A stretch of 64,000 nt of DNA from Eonycteris spelaea (lineage: Eukaryota > Chordata > Mammalia > Chiroptera > Pteropodidae). A program made the translations under genes and the position numbers. The DNA is taken from contig PUFA01000027.1 in assembly GCA_003508835.1 (NCBI GenBank), positions 9,486,001-9,550,000 of the forward strand, read 5' to 3'. Below are positions 28,168-40,045 of the stretch, piece after piece (position 1 is the stretch's first letter; each line of letters starts with the position of its first letter). The notes below the pieces were generated by a model that ran no database searches, was not told the DNA's origin, and saw only the letters and a list, made by a program, of their open reading frames with translations.

Positions 28168-30180
28168 ATATCACAAGGGAAGTAGCAAAATATAACTCAA
28201 GAAATTCTAGATTTTTCCCCATACTACCTTTTATTAAATAATAATGAATGCAACTTCATCACCTGAAATATTTTTCTAAGCCATAAAAAAATATTACGTC
28301 TGATAGGCTATCATTAGAGGGCTCTTTTTCTCATTTTTTTATTTTAAAAGATCTTTTATTTTCTTTTCCTAAAATCACCCAATTAAAGATGATAATAATC
28401 TAGAACTTACTGATGAGACCTGAGGGAAGCATACCGTGGGCTTCCAGGAAAGATTTTCCACTTCGATAGAATGCACAAAGTGAAAGTTCTGCCCCCACTT
28501 CCTGCTTTTGGAAGCTGTCAAGCAAGGATATTATAACTAGACATGGAATAGCCACCTCTTCGCCATGAAGGGAAAGACAAGGAGGCTGACCCAGATCCCT
28601 GACCGAGTCGAATTTCCTAATAAGTCAACTCTGGAGCAGTTTGTCTCTGGATTTCTACTCATGTGAGATTTAGCAATAGATTTATTATTTATTTGTGTAT
28701 TCTGTTCCTTGCAGCCTAAAGCACACTGACAAGCCCAGTGCAATTTATAAGAAGATTTTCACACACATTATAATCAATGAGGTATTCAGAAAATCTAAAT
28801 TAGGTGATATATTTGTCATACAATACCATTTTTCTAGATGTAAAATTTGGTAGTAACTGAAATAAAGAAGTTAGGGTGAAGAATTTCTGTCTAGCATAAT
28901 TCTCAGTGCTTATCTTGTGATATGCAAATATCACTAAATGTGCTCTCCTCATCTGACTTGCTATCTCCCTGAATTTTCTAAGAATTACTTCCACATTTCT
29001 ATACTTGAAATAATCTCAGAGGAAAAACTCATAAAATATCTCTTTTAGAAGTGTCTTCAATTTACATCTTATGTTTTTATAGTCAATGAAGTTTGTATAG
29101 TAAGTTCATACTTCTCATCTTCCCCTGTCCCATATCCATATCTTAGAAATAGAGTTACCTGGTGATATCTGAATAAAATATACCACAATGCCATATTTTC
29201 TGCAGAAATATTTAAAGTATAGTATTTATTACTAATATAAATAGAAATATGTAGCATCCAGCCAAAATTAACAGTGAAAATATAATCAAGGTTTATATGT
29301 CTCGATATAAAAGAAAATTCTAGCTTACCTAAATGGATTATTGTATTCATAAATATAAACATTCCATCACACAAAAACTGTCTTCGGTGTGTTCAAAAAC
29401 AGAAAGAGGAAGGCCCTACACATTTGAGAATTAGCATGTCCCCACACCTAACTCTGGACATCTGGTGAAGCCACACTGCTCTCTTTCTGGTGAGACTGGA
29501 ATTCATTCAACATTCTGAGCCACCTTCTCCAGGCTTGGTTCCGTGATAGGCATCAGAATTACATCTGTACATAGGATAGAAGCCTCTGCTTGCATAACAC
29601 TTAATTTCTAGTGAAGGAAAAAATATATTAAGCTATTTAACATTAATTATGATAAATGCTGAAAATAAGGTTTACAGCATGGTATAAGAGCGTACACAAT
29701 AAATGGAGTAGTAAGATTTCCTTAAGGAAGGAAATTGGTCAGGTTTTCCAAAGACTACCCCTTTCTTTTGCTCTAATTCCATAAGTTAATTTGGCTTTCC
29801 ATGGATTTTGGTATCATTAACATGATGTCCTGAATTCTGAAATTGTGTATTTTAATCCCTAGAGAGGAATTACCACCAACTTCCCTCTATTTCAAGTGGT
29901 ACATACATTTTGTTACTTGGTAAACTTGAGTAAGTAAGTGAATAAGCGTCCAATCACTTCTAGGTGCCGTGATATAATTATGTTTTTGCTCTCACCAAAA
30001 TGAGATTGGACCATGATCACACACTCAAGATATCGCACTAGGAGGGCTGCTGAAAAGCCCAAATAGGCTTCATAGACAATAGGAATAACTAGCTGGATAA
30101 TAAAAATTTAATATGTTGAGCTAGATAGTGAAACAATGCTTGCTACATCTCTCTCTTGCTACCATTCACTGATTAACTTT
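28168..30180. other. Intron, mostly unrecognised; weak L2-like patch near 29.5-29.75 kb
   Basis: 28401-28530 has a donor-like site on the minus strand but no coding similarity to DGKB. Around 29500-29750 the order 'cattcaaca...gataggcatc...taatttctagtgaagg...aatgctgaaaat' weakly resembles reversed L2. No gene was found. Confidence 0.4.
28540..28745 (+). mobile_element. LTR-like or other interspersed repeat fragment (family unnamed)
   Basis: The end of this segment, 'tgtattctgttccttgcagc' followed by 'ctaaagcacactgac', resembles the 3' end of a common mammalian LTR class. The preceding part (gccacctcttcgcc...) is moderately GC-rich. I cannot name the family with confidence. Confidence 0.3.
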
Positions 30181-30189
30181 CTTGTTTCT

Positions 30190-30261
30190 TGCTTTCCCTC
30201 ACCCCTTTCCCTTCCTCTTTCTCTTTCCCTCCCTCCCTCCTTCTTTCCTTCTCTGTTTCTA

Positions 30262-30293
<32 letters not shown>
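30190..30293. repeat. Long polypyrimidine (CT) tract
   Basis: About 100 bases of nearly pure C/T on the plus strand, with CCCT, CCTT and a terminal (CT)n. The sense RNA of the gene would be purine (GA) rich here. Overlapping Ser/Leu/Phe-rich open frames at 30136-30385 are low-complexity artefacts. Confidence 0.95.
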
Positions 30294-30294
<1 letters not shown>

Positions 30295-32324
30295 ATTTTT
30301 TGTGTCCTATTCATATGCTTTTACTGAATGTAATAAGCCAATCAGTTTCTTGAGCACCAAGTATAAGAATATAAAGATTATTTAGTGCTACTGTAGTTCA
30401 ACAGATAATAAGGAACACTTAAGTTTCAGGGAAGTTAATGAAATGTAATAGTTTTAGTAGACATAATAGCACAGCCAGCTCTGGTTTTCTGTCCTGACTC
30501 ATGAACAACTCTTTACAACTAGAATATAAATTAATTGGTAACTTGGTACATCTAACAACTATGAGAAGGGATTAACATTATAAACTAATTAACCCTATCT
30601 AACGACATTTGCTGTGCATATTAAAATATGAATGTCTGAAATACTAGACAAAGCAGTTTCAAAATACAATCTGAGTTCAACATGTTTAAAACAGAGAGAC
30701 TGCATAAATATTTTTAAAAGACACATTTACTTTCATCACCAAAAGGCCAATTAACTTTTCTATTACTATCCACAGAGTCATAGAAAAATTTTAAATCAAT
30801 AATTATGTCTGATTAGAACATATACTTTGCTACATTTTAATTTATTTCTCTTAACCAGTTTTAGATGCTATATTTTATAAAACATAAAAAATAAAGAACA
30901 GAAAATTACACCTCTCTAGTTCCTTCATACATTATTCTCCTTACCTATATTCTGTGAAGACTACCAGTTTCACAACTTAAAAACAACAACAAAAAAACAT
31001 ATATATATATATACTAAAAAAACTGGTTTCTATTCCCTGAAAATTAGTGTTTCACCTTTTGTTTTTCTTCGCACATAAGCAGTCCTTTTTCAATTCTGTA
31101 ACAAGAAGCACAACTTTGTGCTTTGAAAATACTGTTCACCTTAAAACTTCTCTCACACTAGAACTAAAAAATGGGGTAATTCTCCTTTTTCCAATGCTAT
31201 ACAGGAGTGGTTGTATAAACACATTAATTATCTTGTATAAAAATGATATGGATAGGTATCAGACTACTTGAGTTATATTGAAAATGTTGGTATTTTTAAT
31301 CAAATTGAAGAATTATATAGTCTAACACATGAATCAGTAAATTCATTACTATTTAGATTGCATTTTTTGACATTGAATTATATCTTGAGGGACTTGGATG
31401 ACTCCCTAGAATATCATGATATGTTTTTGTTTCCAGTCAAGATGCTATAATTTATATAAAATAGTCAGGCTGACTTGTATATAAACTAATTGACAGATGT
31501 AGGCATTATCATTTGGGGATTAATCATTGTACTGGTAATTCAAGTACATATTGGATGAGTCTAAGATGGATGTGAAAGAAACATTTCCTCCTCTTTTTCT
31601 CTATAGTATTATTACTGTTTTATTTTTAAAATATGTCAGCCCATACACTATTCTCTCTTCTTTGAAATTATGCCCATATAAGCCAATAATAAATAGAGAT
31701 GAATTCCACTGGAAATATTTTTATAAGATGAAACTATTTCTATTTATTTATTACCATCAACAAAACACCATTTTTTCTTTATTAAAATAGTTAGCAACAT
31801 GTTCCATTGGATTCCAGAATTTAAATGTCATCTGTATTTTTTAATTGAGACAAAACAAAGTGATATCCTAGTCTACAAAATACTACAGCCTAAACCTAGA
31901 TACATTATTAAAATAAAATCCTGAATATTATTGTATATTTATAGTCACTCATTTAGGTTACATAACTCATCTAAAGACATTTCCTATTCTGAATAGACTG
32001 TAGGGGTAGAAGAGAATATCTCATTTTTATTTTGTACCTATCAATACAAAAAAAAATCTTCTAGACTCTTGTTTTTAGTGAGTGGTCAAATATTCATAAT
32101 AAAAACCATAAAATTATTCCTTATATGTTTTTCTGTCACTTAATCTTCCCAGAATTCATAATTATAGAGTCATAAAATCACATATGTGAACAAGAACTCT
32201 ATTTCCCATTCAGCTATTTCTCTAAAAATTTAGAACTTAATCATGAGAAAGACAAAAACAAAAGAAAAACAGCTTTCTTAGGAACGTGAAAGAAAGACCA
32301 AAGAAAAAAGTATATATTTTTTGC

Positions 32325-32450
32325 TCATCCATTCACTCTAAAATATTCAATGAATACCTCTTATGGGTCAGGCTCTGTTCTAGTTGCTAAAATTCATCAA
32401 TGATTAAGATAAATAAAGTTTCTGCTCTCATAATGCTCACAGCAATTATC
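32325..32450 (-). mobile_element. L2 3' end, reverse orientation
   Basis: Plus-strand phrases 'ctcatccattcactctaaaa', 'tattcaatgaatacctctta', 'ggtcaggctctgttctag' and 'tctgctctcataatgctcac' are the reverse complement of the L2 3' end. Confidence 0.75.
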
Positions 32451-32649
32451 TGTCTAAATGTAAGATTAGATTGCCCATTATCACAGAATGAACCACTCTT
32501 TCCATCTCTTTTAAGAGCAGAGAATATATATAATAAATACCTAAAACCAATGAAACAAAACATAAGACATTTAATTCAGCCAATTCCTGAACTAGCCTTT
32601 ACAATCGAATTAGAATTTTATTCATAATAAAGTAATATTGAATACAATG

Positions 32650-33090
32650 GTAGACTGTTTAATGGGCACAAATGTTTCTCCATTCTACACTCATGGCTCT
32701 GTGCAGTGGGGCTATACCACTTTTCCCTTCCAAAGGTAAATCCCTTTCTCCAGCTCCATAAATTTGCATTAGCCTTGGTGATTTATTTGGACCAACAGCA
32801 TGTAGCAGAAGTGAAGCTGTGCAAATTCCAAAGTCTAGGCCTCAAGGGACTTGTTAATGCTCCTCCTCCCTCTTGGATCATTGTTCTGGATCATCTTGTT
32901 GTGAAAAAGCTCAGAATGAAAATGACATGAAGATGAAGATCCAGTATCCTAAATGAGCCGTTGCTACCTCATTTACTAGCTGAAGAGCTGCCCAGCCAAT
33001 CCACAAAAACATAAAGAAATTATTATTTGCTGCTGTTTTAAGCCACTAACCTTTGGTGTGATGTGCTATGTATTACTGGATAAAAGATTC
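32650..33090 (+). mobile_element. LTR-type interspersed repeat (family not certain)
   Basis: Contains 'ccttggtgatttatttggac', 'caacagcatgtagcagaagt' and 'gctgttttaagccactaa', in the order and spacing of a common mammalian LTR-like repeat whose 3' end reads gttttaagccacta...ttactg. The open frame at 32706-32930 falls inside and is a by-product. I would expect a RepeatMasker LTR (MaLR/ERVL-like) hit but cannot name the subfamily. Confidence 0.5.
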
Positions 33091-34829
33091 AAAAACTTAT
33101 CTTATGTCATACTATGCTAAGCATAACATATACGGAAGTCAGCAAAAGCTTCCATAAACCCTGCCTGTAATCTCTGTCTTACAGTTTTATAAGATCATAA
33201 TTCCTCAAATATATATTAATACTGTGAAATTTCTATGGTACTATGTGAAAGAAGAAAAAGTAAAAATATTTCATGAGAGGTTGTAGGTACTGGGAGTGAA
33301 CCACATTTCTGGAACAGGTGATTCTAAGCACAAAGTCTTCTGTAGTAGAAAGCAGATCTGCAAAACAAAGAAGAGAAGGCCAAAGAGCCTAGCTAGAAGA
33401 GTGTCAGCTCACTGGAAGACCGTATTGGTAGGTTAGGGCCAGAAGTTTAGCTGCATAGCACATTTGTCTTATGATGAATACTGTTAGTAGTAGTGCTTAC
33501 ACAGAACTCGTATTTATGTGTGTGTTTTATCATTTTGATGCAATTATTTGCTGCTTGAGCATTCAGGAAATGGCAGCAAAAACATTTCCTAAAAGATCAG
33601 CAGAGCAGAGCTTAGATTTCATTGTTAAAACTCCCACATGTTGAACCCTCAGAGTTGAAACTAAGTCACCTAAATAAATTTAATAATGGGAATGAATTAG
33701 AGAGAAAAGGGCTCTAGTAATTGTGGTCGTTATCTGTCTTCCAATTAAACAATTAGACTTTTACATAGAAGAAAAAGAACATGATAGGGCAATTACATAC
33801 AGTACTAACCAGGTAAATCAACAAGTTTCTGTTGTACAGTTTGATTCTGTATTATGTGGTCAACTTTATTAATCAGTATAATATAAAGAGTATGCAAAAA
33901 AATCTGAAAGGGTGATGAAATTTTTCAACCTCTTTTATTGTTCACATAAAAATGTCAAGTGAAAAAATAAGTCAATTATTTCCATTCAGATAAAACTAGT
34001 AATATATTTCTGCTGGAAACAAAGTCTTACTTTCCTCTCAGCTCAAAAAAATATTAACATAGCAATTAACAATCCTGGAGTTCCCTTCCTTTGCCTACTA
34101 GACTCACAACCATATTATTGCCCAGAAGTACTGGCTTGGCAAGTGACCAGGATGAGGAGGCATTTGGAGAGATTATTGTTTTAAGCAATAACCCCTTAAA
34201 GCAAGGAAAGCAAAAGGAAAAAAGAAAAGAAAGAACAATTCTGAATTCTTTTTGTTACATTCAATTGTCACAATAGAGTAATTTTCTCTCATCATCCATA
34301 AATCTATCATCTTGCTAATACTTTGGCAAAATCATTTCGTTGTAGCACATAATATATATTAATAAGCTACTAGACTTTTTCTAATAATCTACTTTCCTTT
34401 CCACTTTAGATTTAACAATCATATAATAATCACTGTTCTGCTTGCAAATGAATCATATGCAAAAGTGAGGAAATAGCTGAGAGGGAGTGATGCAGCCCAG
34501 GAGAGATTTAATCATAGGAAATGGCTGACTTTTTATTTCCAATAACCATCTGCACTCGTGGTAAATCAGGTGCTAATGCAGCTCAGGCCCAGACTGCACA
34601 GGGGCATAAATCTCAAGAACCAAAAATTGGAGCAACAGACTTCAAAAAAAACAGAATTTTCTAAGGAAATGCACCAAGATTATCATATAGAAGGTCACCA
34701 TCTGCAAATGTATCATAAAAATGAATATATTTGGTAGACCTAATACCACTTTATGACACTGGTTGCAAACATTAAATATATACCTTTCTTTTGAAACTTT
34801 TCCCTTTAAAATATTCTAATTATTTATGG

Positions 34830-34950
34830 TTTCCTCCTAGACGGTCAACATCTTGAGGTTAGGGGGTCTCCAGGCTAGTTTCATTTTAATCTCCTTCACA
34901 GTGACTTCGACTTGTTAAGTACTCAATATCTGGAGAATAATTGATGGTAA
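34830..34950 (+). mobile_element. L2 3' end fragment
   Basis: The arrangement 'aacatcttgaggttagggg ... ctccttcacagtgacttcga ... agtactcaatatctgg' follows the L2 3' end pattern (cttgagggcaggg ... agtaggtgctcaataaa), heavily diverged. Confidence 0.45.
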
Positions 34951-35644
34951 TAAAATTATTAATTGTGGAATCCCACTTTTTGAGTAGAAATACTGCAGAA
35001 TTCTTTTTTCCCAGTGGATGAGGCAGCTGTGCCTAAACTGGGTAGAATTTGTTCCAGACATAAGATTAGATTCAAGTCTTCTGGGAATCAATCAATATGA
35101 CTATGTCTGCTAAGACTTTTTGTATCCATCATCATAATCCTTAACTCCATGTCTCACCCAATTGTATTGTGTGATATCCACATTACGAATCAGGATGAAC
35201 GTAGAGGGACAAGGGACAACCCAGAGCCTACAGAATAATTTAAATTCTGCACAATGAAAAAAGTGTTCAAGTCTGAGAATTTGATAAAATATTACCTTTT
35301 CCTATGTGCTAGTGTAAAACATGGACTATATCTATCCCCATAATTATTCATGATTATATTCTTAACCATTTGCAAATACTAGAACATCAAGGACCTGGAA
35401 TTATAAGTAAAGATGAGATGTGGGATTTCTATTAGCACTTGAGCCACCCTGAATTCCTCAGTATCCCCAGCTTAATGGCTTTTCATTCTTCACTTACTAC
35501 TATATATATGCAGAAATCCTACTGCAGTGCTAAAGTCTTTTCTCTCACTTTTGTAAAAATAAATTTAGTAAGCACTAAAAAGAAATCTAGATGCTAGAGC
35601 CAATTAGTTTAAATAGATTTATGAATTCATGAGGTGAATACCTA

Positions 35645-35855
35645 GAGCAGTGGTTCTTAATAGTTTGTGTGTGTCATGGATACTGTGAGAATTTGATGAG
35701 AGCCATGAACCTTCTTCCCTGAAATACACATATGACACATATGTAAAGGATTATGCCTAAAATCTCAGGAGTTTTACATTCTTCTTAAAATTTATTTCAT
35801 TAGTGCCCAGAACTATGTAAATCCAGGTTAAAAGTCCTGACTATGAGTGCATTTG
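35645..35855 (+). mobile_element. hAT-like DNA transposon fragment
   Basis: Starts 'cagtggttcttaata', a typical hAT-Charlie-class terminal motif, followed by 'tgtcatggatactgtgagaa' and 'agccatgaaccttcttccct', as in common nonautonomous hAT repeats of mammals. The family name was not assigned. Confidence 0.5.
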
Positions 35856-37200
35856 CAAAGTTGAAAATTAACAAAAATCCTAGGTGATATGAATCATAAA
35901 TGACAGACTTTGAATGTAAATTATTTTCTATTACTTATTCAAAGTAATTTGGTACCAGCATTTATCATGTTAAATCACAAACATAATTTTCAAACTGTTT
36001 GCATATATCCAAATGAAATCCACCAGAAATAAAATAATTGTTTTCATTTAAACTTGAGAAGAAACATTTACCATTTAATAGATATGCGAAAACATACTAT
36101 ATAGAGATGTGTTATGCACTGTTTTGCAATAACGAGAATTCATGAAATTAGAGTTGGTTACATTTTATGAGTAGGTTTTAACCTTCAGTTTGTACTCCTG
36201 CCTCTGAATTTCTATTGCTGTATTTCTATGCCATTTAGCTTATTAAAACCTAATTTACTGTTAGAAAGAGGAAAATTTGTACATATATACTACAAATATA
36301 TTTTTTTCACCTATACTGTTTTTTTCCTCTCATTTATCTTAATACATGGGAAAAAAAACCTAATTTTTATTTCAGAACACACATCATTGTACCTGAAGCC
36401 AACTGCTAGTCTCCTAGTCTATTCTTAATCCTACAAATAATATGAACTAAAAAGAGATTTAATAACATCTAATATTGTAATTAATCATGTTTTTTTAAAT
36501 AATGACTTATTATGAAAGATAGATGCTAGTAAAATCTAAATATGAAATTTGAACTTTAAGTTTTCTTTAAAGATTTTCCCTAGAAAGAAATGTACTTTCA
36601 TAGTCATATCCCTTATTGTGCTAAAAATAATAAAAATTATTTAAAAACAAAATTCAAAGGACTGTATGGTGGTGATATAGCCTGTCATGCAAGTACGTCA
36701 TAACCGTGGCAACAACTAGGAACGACTTGAAAAAATATATGCCAAAAAACTGCAGTCGTAAGTGTCTGCATCCTTGACCTGATTACTGCTTGTTTTGTGA
36801 TATATTTACCATTATAAGACATGTGTGTAATATGAAGAATTAAAGATAATAATGATTTCTTAGAACACTTCCTAGAGCATGTAGCAGCTGCCAAATGTAA
36901 ATTATGTTTTTATTTATTAATATATTACTTTACATATTTGCATTGTTTAAAGTGCTCACATACTTTCTTAGAAAAACATGAATGGTAAATATTTGTTTTT
37001 TGAAACTTATGACTCCAAAAATTTGTTCAAGTATATCCTTCAAAGATGTCCATTTAGTTTTGTCCATGTCTATTTCTACTACTTTAATCCAGGTCATTGT
37101 CATCAACGCCTTGACTATTGCATCAACACAACTGGACACATATTTTCACTTTCCCTCTTTTGAGAACAGGACATAAATAACACCCCCTGTCTCCCTTATA

Positions 37201-37221
37201 ATGGGATGGGATGGGATGGGA
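37201..37221. repeat. Short (ATGGG)4 repeat
   Basis: Four consecutive ATGGG pentamers within a moderately GC-rich stretch (37180-37330) that resembles an old interspersed repeat. Confidence 0.85.
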
Positions 37222-38089
37222 CCATGTGGTTACTTCTGACCAATGAGCTGTTTGCGACCACATTGAGAGTTATTTCAGGACTGGAATATAACTGCCAAAG
37301 TGAGCTCCTCTGGAATCCTCTGTCCTCCCTGCATACCGAATGGCAAGGTTTAAGTATGTAGCCGTCCTAATCAACTTGGACCCTTGACTGAGTGAACAAG
37401 CATTCCATCCTTGCAAAGAAGCTGAAACATAATGGAACAGAATCTTTTGTAGTTTTCAGTCACCTTTTGGGGCTGTTTATTACCTTTGCCATAAATACTT
37501 TGTATCATATTCAAAACACACTCTAACATATCTTTCCAAATACATGTGCTCCACTCCCAAACTATTTTCCAAAAAAAAAGCCACATTTTTTTCATGTTTC
37601 AATTTGTGAAACAGTAACAGTTTTATTAAATTAAAATAATTTAAGTACTGTTATAACAAACTAAATGACTTTTCAAATTTGCTTTAGATTTATTCTAAAG
37701 AGTTCGTTTTTTGCTCTAAGTTATAGCTCATTAATTAAAATGCTAGTTTCACCAAAACTCCTTACCTAATATAAAGTTGAAATTTCTGCCTGCCCTAGTT
37801 TAATGGTTGATGCAAGAAGAAAACCTATGATGAGGAAAGGGAAGAAGAGGCAAATTCTTCATCTATTTCTCACCTAAGACTTCTCTTCCTGCTCCATCTC
37901 ACTATCTACATTCTCTGACCCTTCTGATTTGGAGTACAGGGTAGGAGAAGAGGTCAGGAGAGTAAAATAGCTCTTACTCGATTTGTATTATGGTGGAAAA
38001 CTTCCAATAGTACTTTCTAGTTTTGTCATATTTAAAAAATTTATTTCTGTCATTCTTCAGATTCCTCTCTATACTTCTTCCCTCTACCC

Positions 38090-38785
38090 TCAACAATGGA
38101 GATAGTTCATCTACAGTCACCTGACATGGTCAAGTGCATTGCTGCTCCAGCGAGTTCATTTTGACTCTTCTGCATCCCCTGGATGGCTTGCCAGCCTGAC
38201 TTCCATCTCCTTCTGCTGAGGCCACTTTGCCCTCTGAATGATCTAAAATAATCTCAAAGCAGCTCATGGTTTTCCCTCCCGATATCCCCCCTGGAAGTCC
38301 TAATACATCCAGCCCTCATGCTGCATGTTTGCCGTGGAAGCTCAGAGAACACAACACCTCCCAAACCACACACCTCTCTTCTGCTGTCAAAAGCACCTCG
38401 GTCAGCTTCCTACTCTTTACCCTTTCTCATATGCGATTCATAAAGATGTCCTACAAAGCAACAGACACCTATAAAGATCTCAAGTGAGACCTCTTAAACC
38501 TCTCGCAACTGTGGGTTAGGTGGTGTTAGCGAGGCCTGATTCAATGCAGCAGGGGTGACGTGGATCCGACAGCATATCAGGCCCCAGAAAAATCTTCTTC
38601 ACACACCTTCCAATCTCTACCAGTTGTCTCTTTTATACCTGCGGTGTGGGAGTGCTAAACAATTGCCAAACTGTTTGTGTGCATTAGCACCTCCCTTTGC
38701 AATGTGCCTCAGCTGAAACTCCCATTATAATAATCTGTTCCAAATATAATTCAAGTTTTGCCAACTTCACTTGTCCCCCAGGTCC
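38090..38785. other. GC-richer, CpG-containing island within AT-rich intron
   Basis: Composition shifts visibly to many C/G runs and about ten CpGs (for example 38151, 38280, 38333, 38434, 38504, 38531, 38560), while the flanks are very AT-rich. I recognise no gene. An old LINE (L2 upstream part) is one possible source, because L2 phrases begin directly after it. The 73-codon open frame 38266-38487 lies here without recognisable motifs. Confidence 0.5.
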
Positions 38786-38789
38786 TCAC

Positions 38790-39400
38790 CCTCCCCATCC
38801 ACATGCTAATTAAAATCCTTCGGTGACTTTATTTGAATTAAGATACGATATAATTCAGCCAATATAGTCCTATATGATATAGGCCCTGCCTATCTTATAA
38901 CCCTGGAGTAATAAGAGCTAGTCACAGAGATCTTCTTTCATTCTAACATGAAATCAGTTTCCTGCCTTAGACTTGAAATCTCAGTCTCAGCATTATTGAT
39001 ACTTAAGGGTCAGACAATTCTTTGTTATGGAGGATTGTCCTGTGCATTGTGAGATGGTTAGCAGCATCCCTGGCCTCTATTCTATGCCAGTATTGCTTCC
39101 CCTTGTGATAATCAATAATATTTCTCAACACTGTCAAATACCCTGAGGAGGGGCCAAATTGTGTACCTATTGCCTTAGAAACTTTACATGTGATACTCTG
39201 CCTAGAAAGTTTCTTTTTCTCATTTTTCACTAAGAAAATTCTTACCTTAGTCCTCAATAACAAAAACTAAATCAGTTCTTCTACTTGTAAAGTATCCCTT
39301 ACTTCCTTTTTCCTTTATGATTAGACAGGTTTTAAAAAACTATCTCCTCCCTCTTCTCTCTAAAGAGATATTTTTTCAAGGGTTGATGCATGGCACATGC
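38790..39400 (+). mobile_element. L2 LINE fragment interrupted by a MER20
   Basis: L2 phrases run from 'ttaaaatccttcggtgactt' and 'aggccctgcctatcttataa' (38810-38900), pause at the MER20 insertion, and resume with 'tgatactctgcctagaaag' and 'attcttaccttagtcctcaa' (39190-39260). The order matches an L2 coding/3' region with a nested insertion. Confidence 0.7.
38971..39170 (-). mobile_element. MER20 (hAT-Charlie) with 8-bp target duplication
   Basis: The 200-bp body matches reversed MER20: 'gacaattctttgttatggag', 'tgtcctgtgcattgtgagat', 'agcagcatccctggcctcta', 'ttgtgataatcaataatatt'. It is flanked by the direct repeat TGCCTTAG at 38963-38970 and 39171-39178, the 8-bp duplication expected of hAT transposition. 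It sits inside an L2, so it inserted after the L2. Confidence 0.88.
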
Positions 39401-39579
39401 CACACACCAAGGCCAGAACAACAAAATGCGAACATTGGTAATGAAAGTGAAGACTGAGAAAAATCCAAGACTCTTTTGGGTTACCGTTTTAATTTTCATC
39501 TAAATATGCAATACGCTGAATCCAAAAACCTTTGCTAGTATTTCCTTTGAAAAACAAAATAAATGAAACTGAATGAGTG

Positions 39580-39720
39580 ATAAGAGCTAATTTATTGTAC
39601 ATATACTATGCACCTTACATAAATGACACATTCAGTCCTCACAATGAATTTGCTACTGGTATTCAATCTTAATTTTACCAAAGACAAAACTGAGACATGG
39701 AATTATTAGTTCAAGGTCAG
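39580..39720 (-). mobile_element. MIR SINE, reverse orientation
   Basis: Plus-strand order 'tactatgcaccttacataa', 'cacattcagtcctcacaatg', 'aattttaccaaagacaaaac', 'tgagacatgg', 'ttcaaggtca' is the reverse complement of the MIR core and tRNA-derived part. It lies between two L2 copies. Confidence 0.8.
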
Positions 39721-39724
39721 TTTG

Positions 39725-40045
39725 TTTCTTTGCTGAGCTTTTGCCAGACCTGTTTTCACTTTTTATACCAGCCATTCCTTCTGCCTGAAATTTTCTTCCC
39801 TCAAATAACTACATGCCTTTCAGCTCTCTATTCAAATGTCACCTTCTACTGGCATTCCTTGCCTTTCTTTCTTCTGTAGAACTTCCTACCTTCTGAAATT
39901 CTGATGTTTTATTTGTTAACTGTCTCCCCCAAAAGACTGAAGTTCCTTAAGGACAATCATTTTGTTTCATGGCTCTATCTTCAGTGTCTGCAACATGCCT
40001 CACATTATGTAAGTTCTCTATAAACACTGAATAAATGAATGAATA
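39725..40045 (+). mobile_element. L2 3' end with terminal repeats
   Basis: Includes 'ccattccttctgcctgaaat', 'ttcaaatgtcaccttctact', 'gaagttccttaaggacaatc' and the terminal 'actgaataaatgaatgaata', the canonical L2 3' end. It is a second copy, because the 'ctgcctgaaa' segment already occurs in the 38790-39400 L2. Confidence 0.85.

Larger units (their letters stand above)
34951..38089. other. Intron interior, largely unrecognised
   Basis: Apart from the hAT-like fragment and the ATGGG repeat, no element was named. Overlapping short open frames at 36930-37176 on both strands have no conserved motif. Confidence 0.45.

Noticed and set aside
28401..28530. Possible extra minus-strand exon ending at a GTAAGT-like donor (28408-28403)
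   Set aside because: The translation does not resemble any DGK segment and the acceptor side is weak. More likely repeat-derived.
32706..32930. 74-codon plus-strand open frame
   Set aside because: It lies within an LTR-like interspersed repeat and arises from the repeat sequence.
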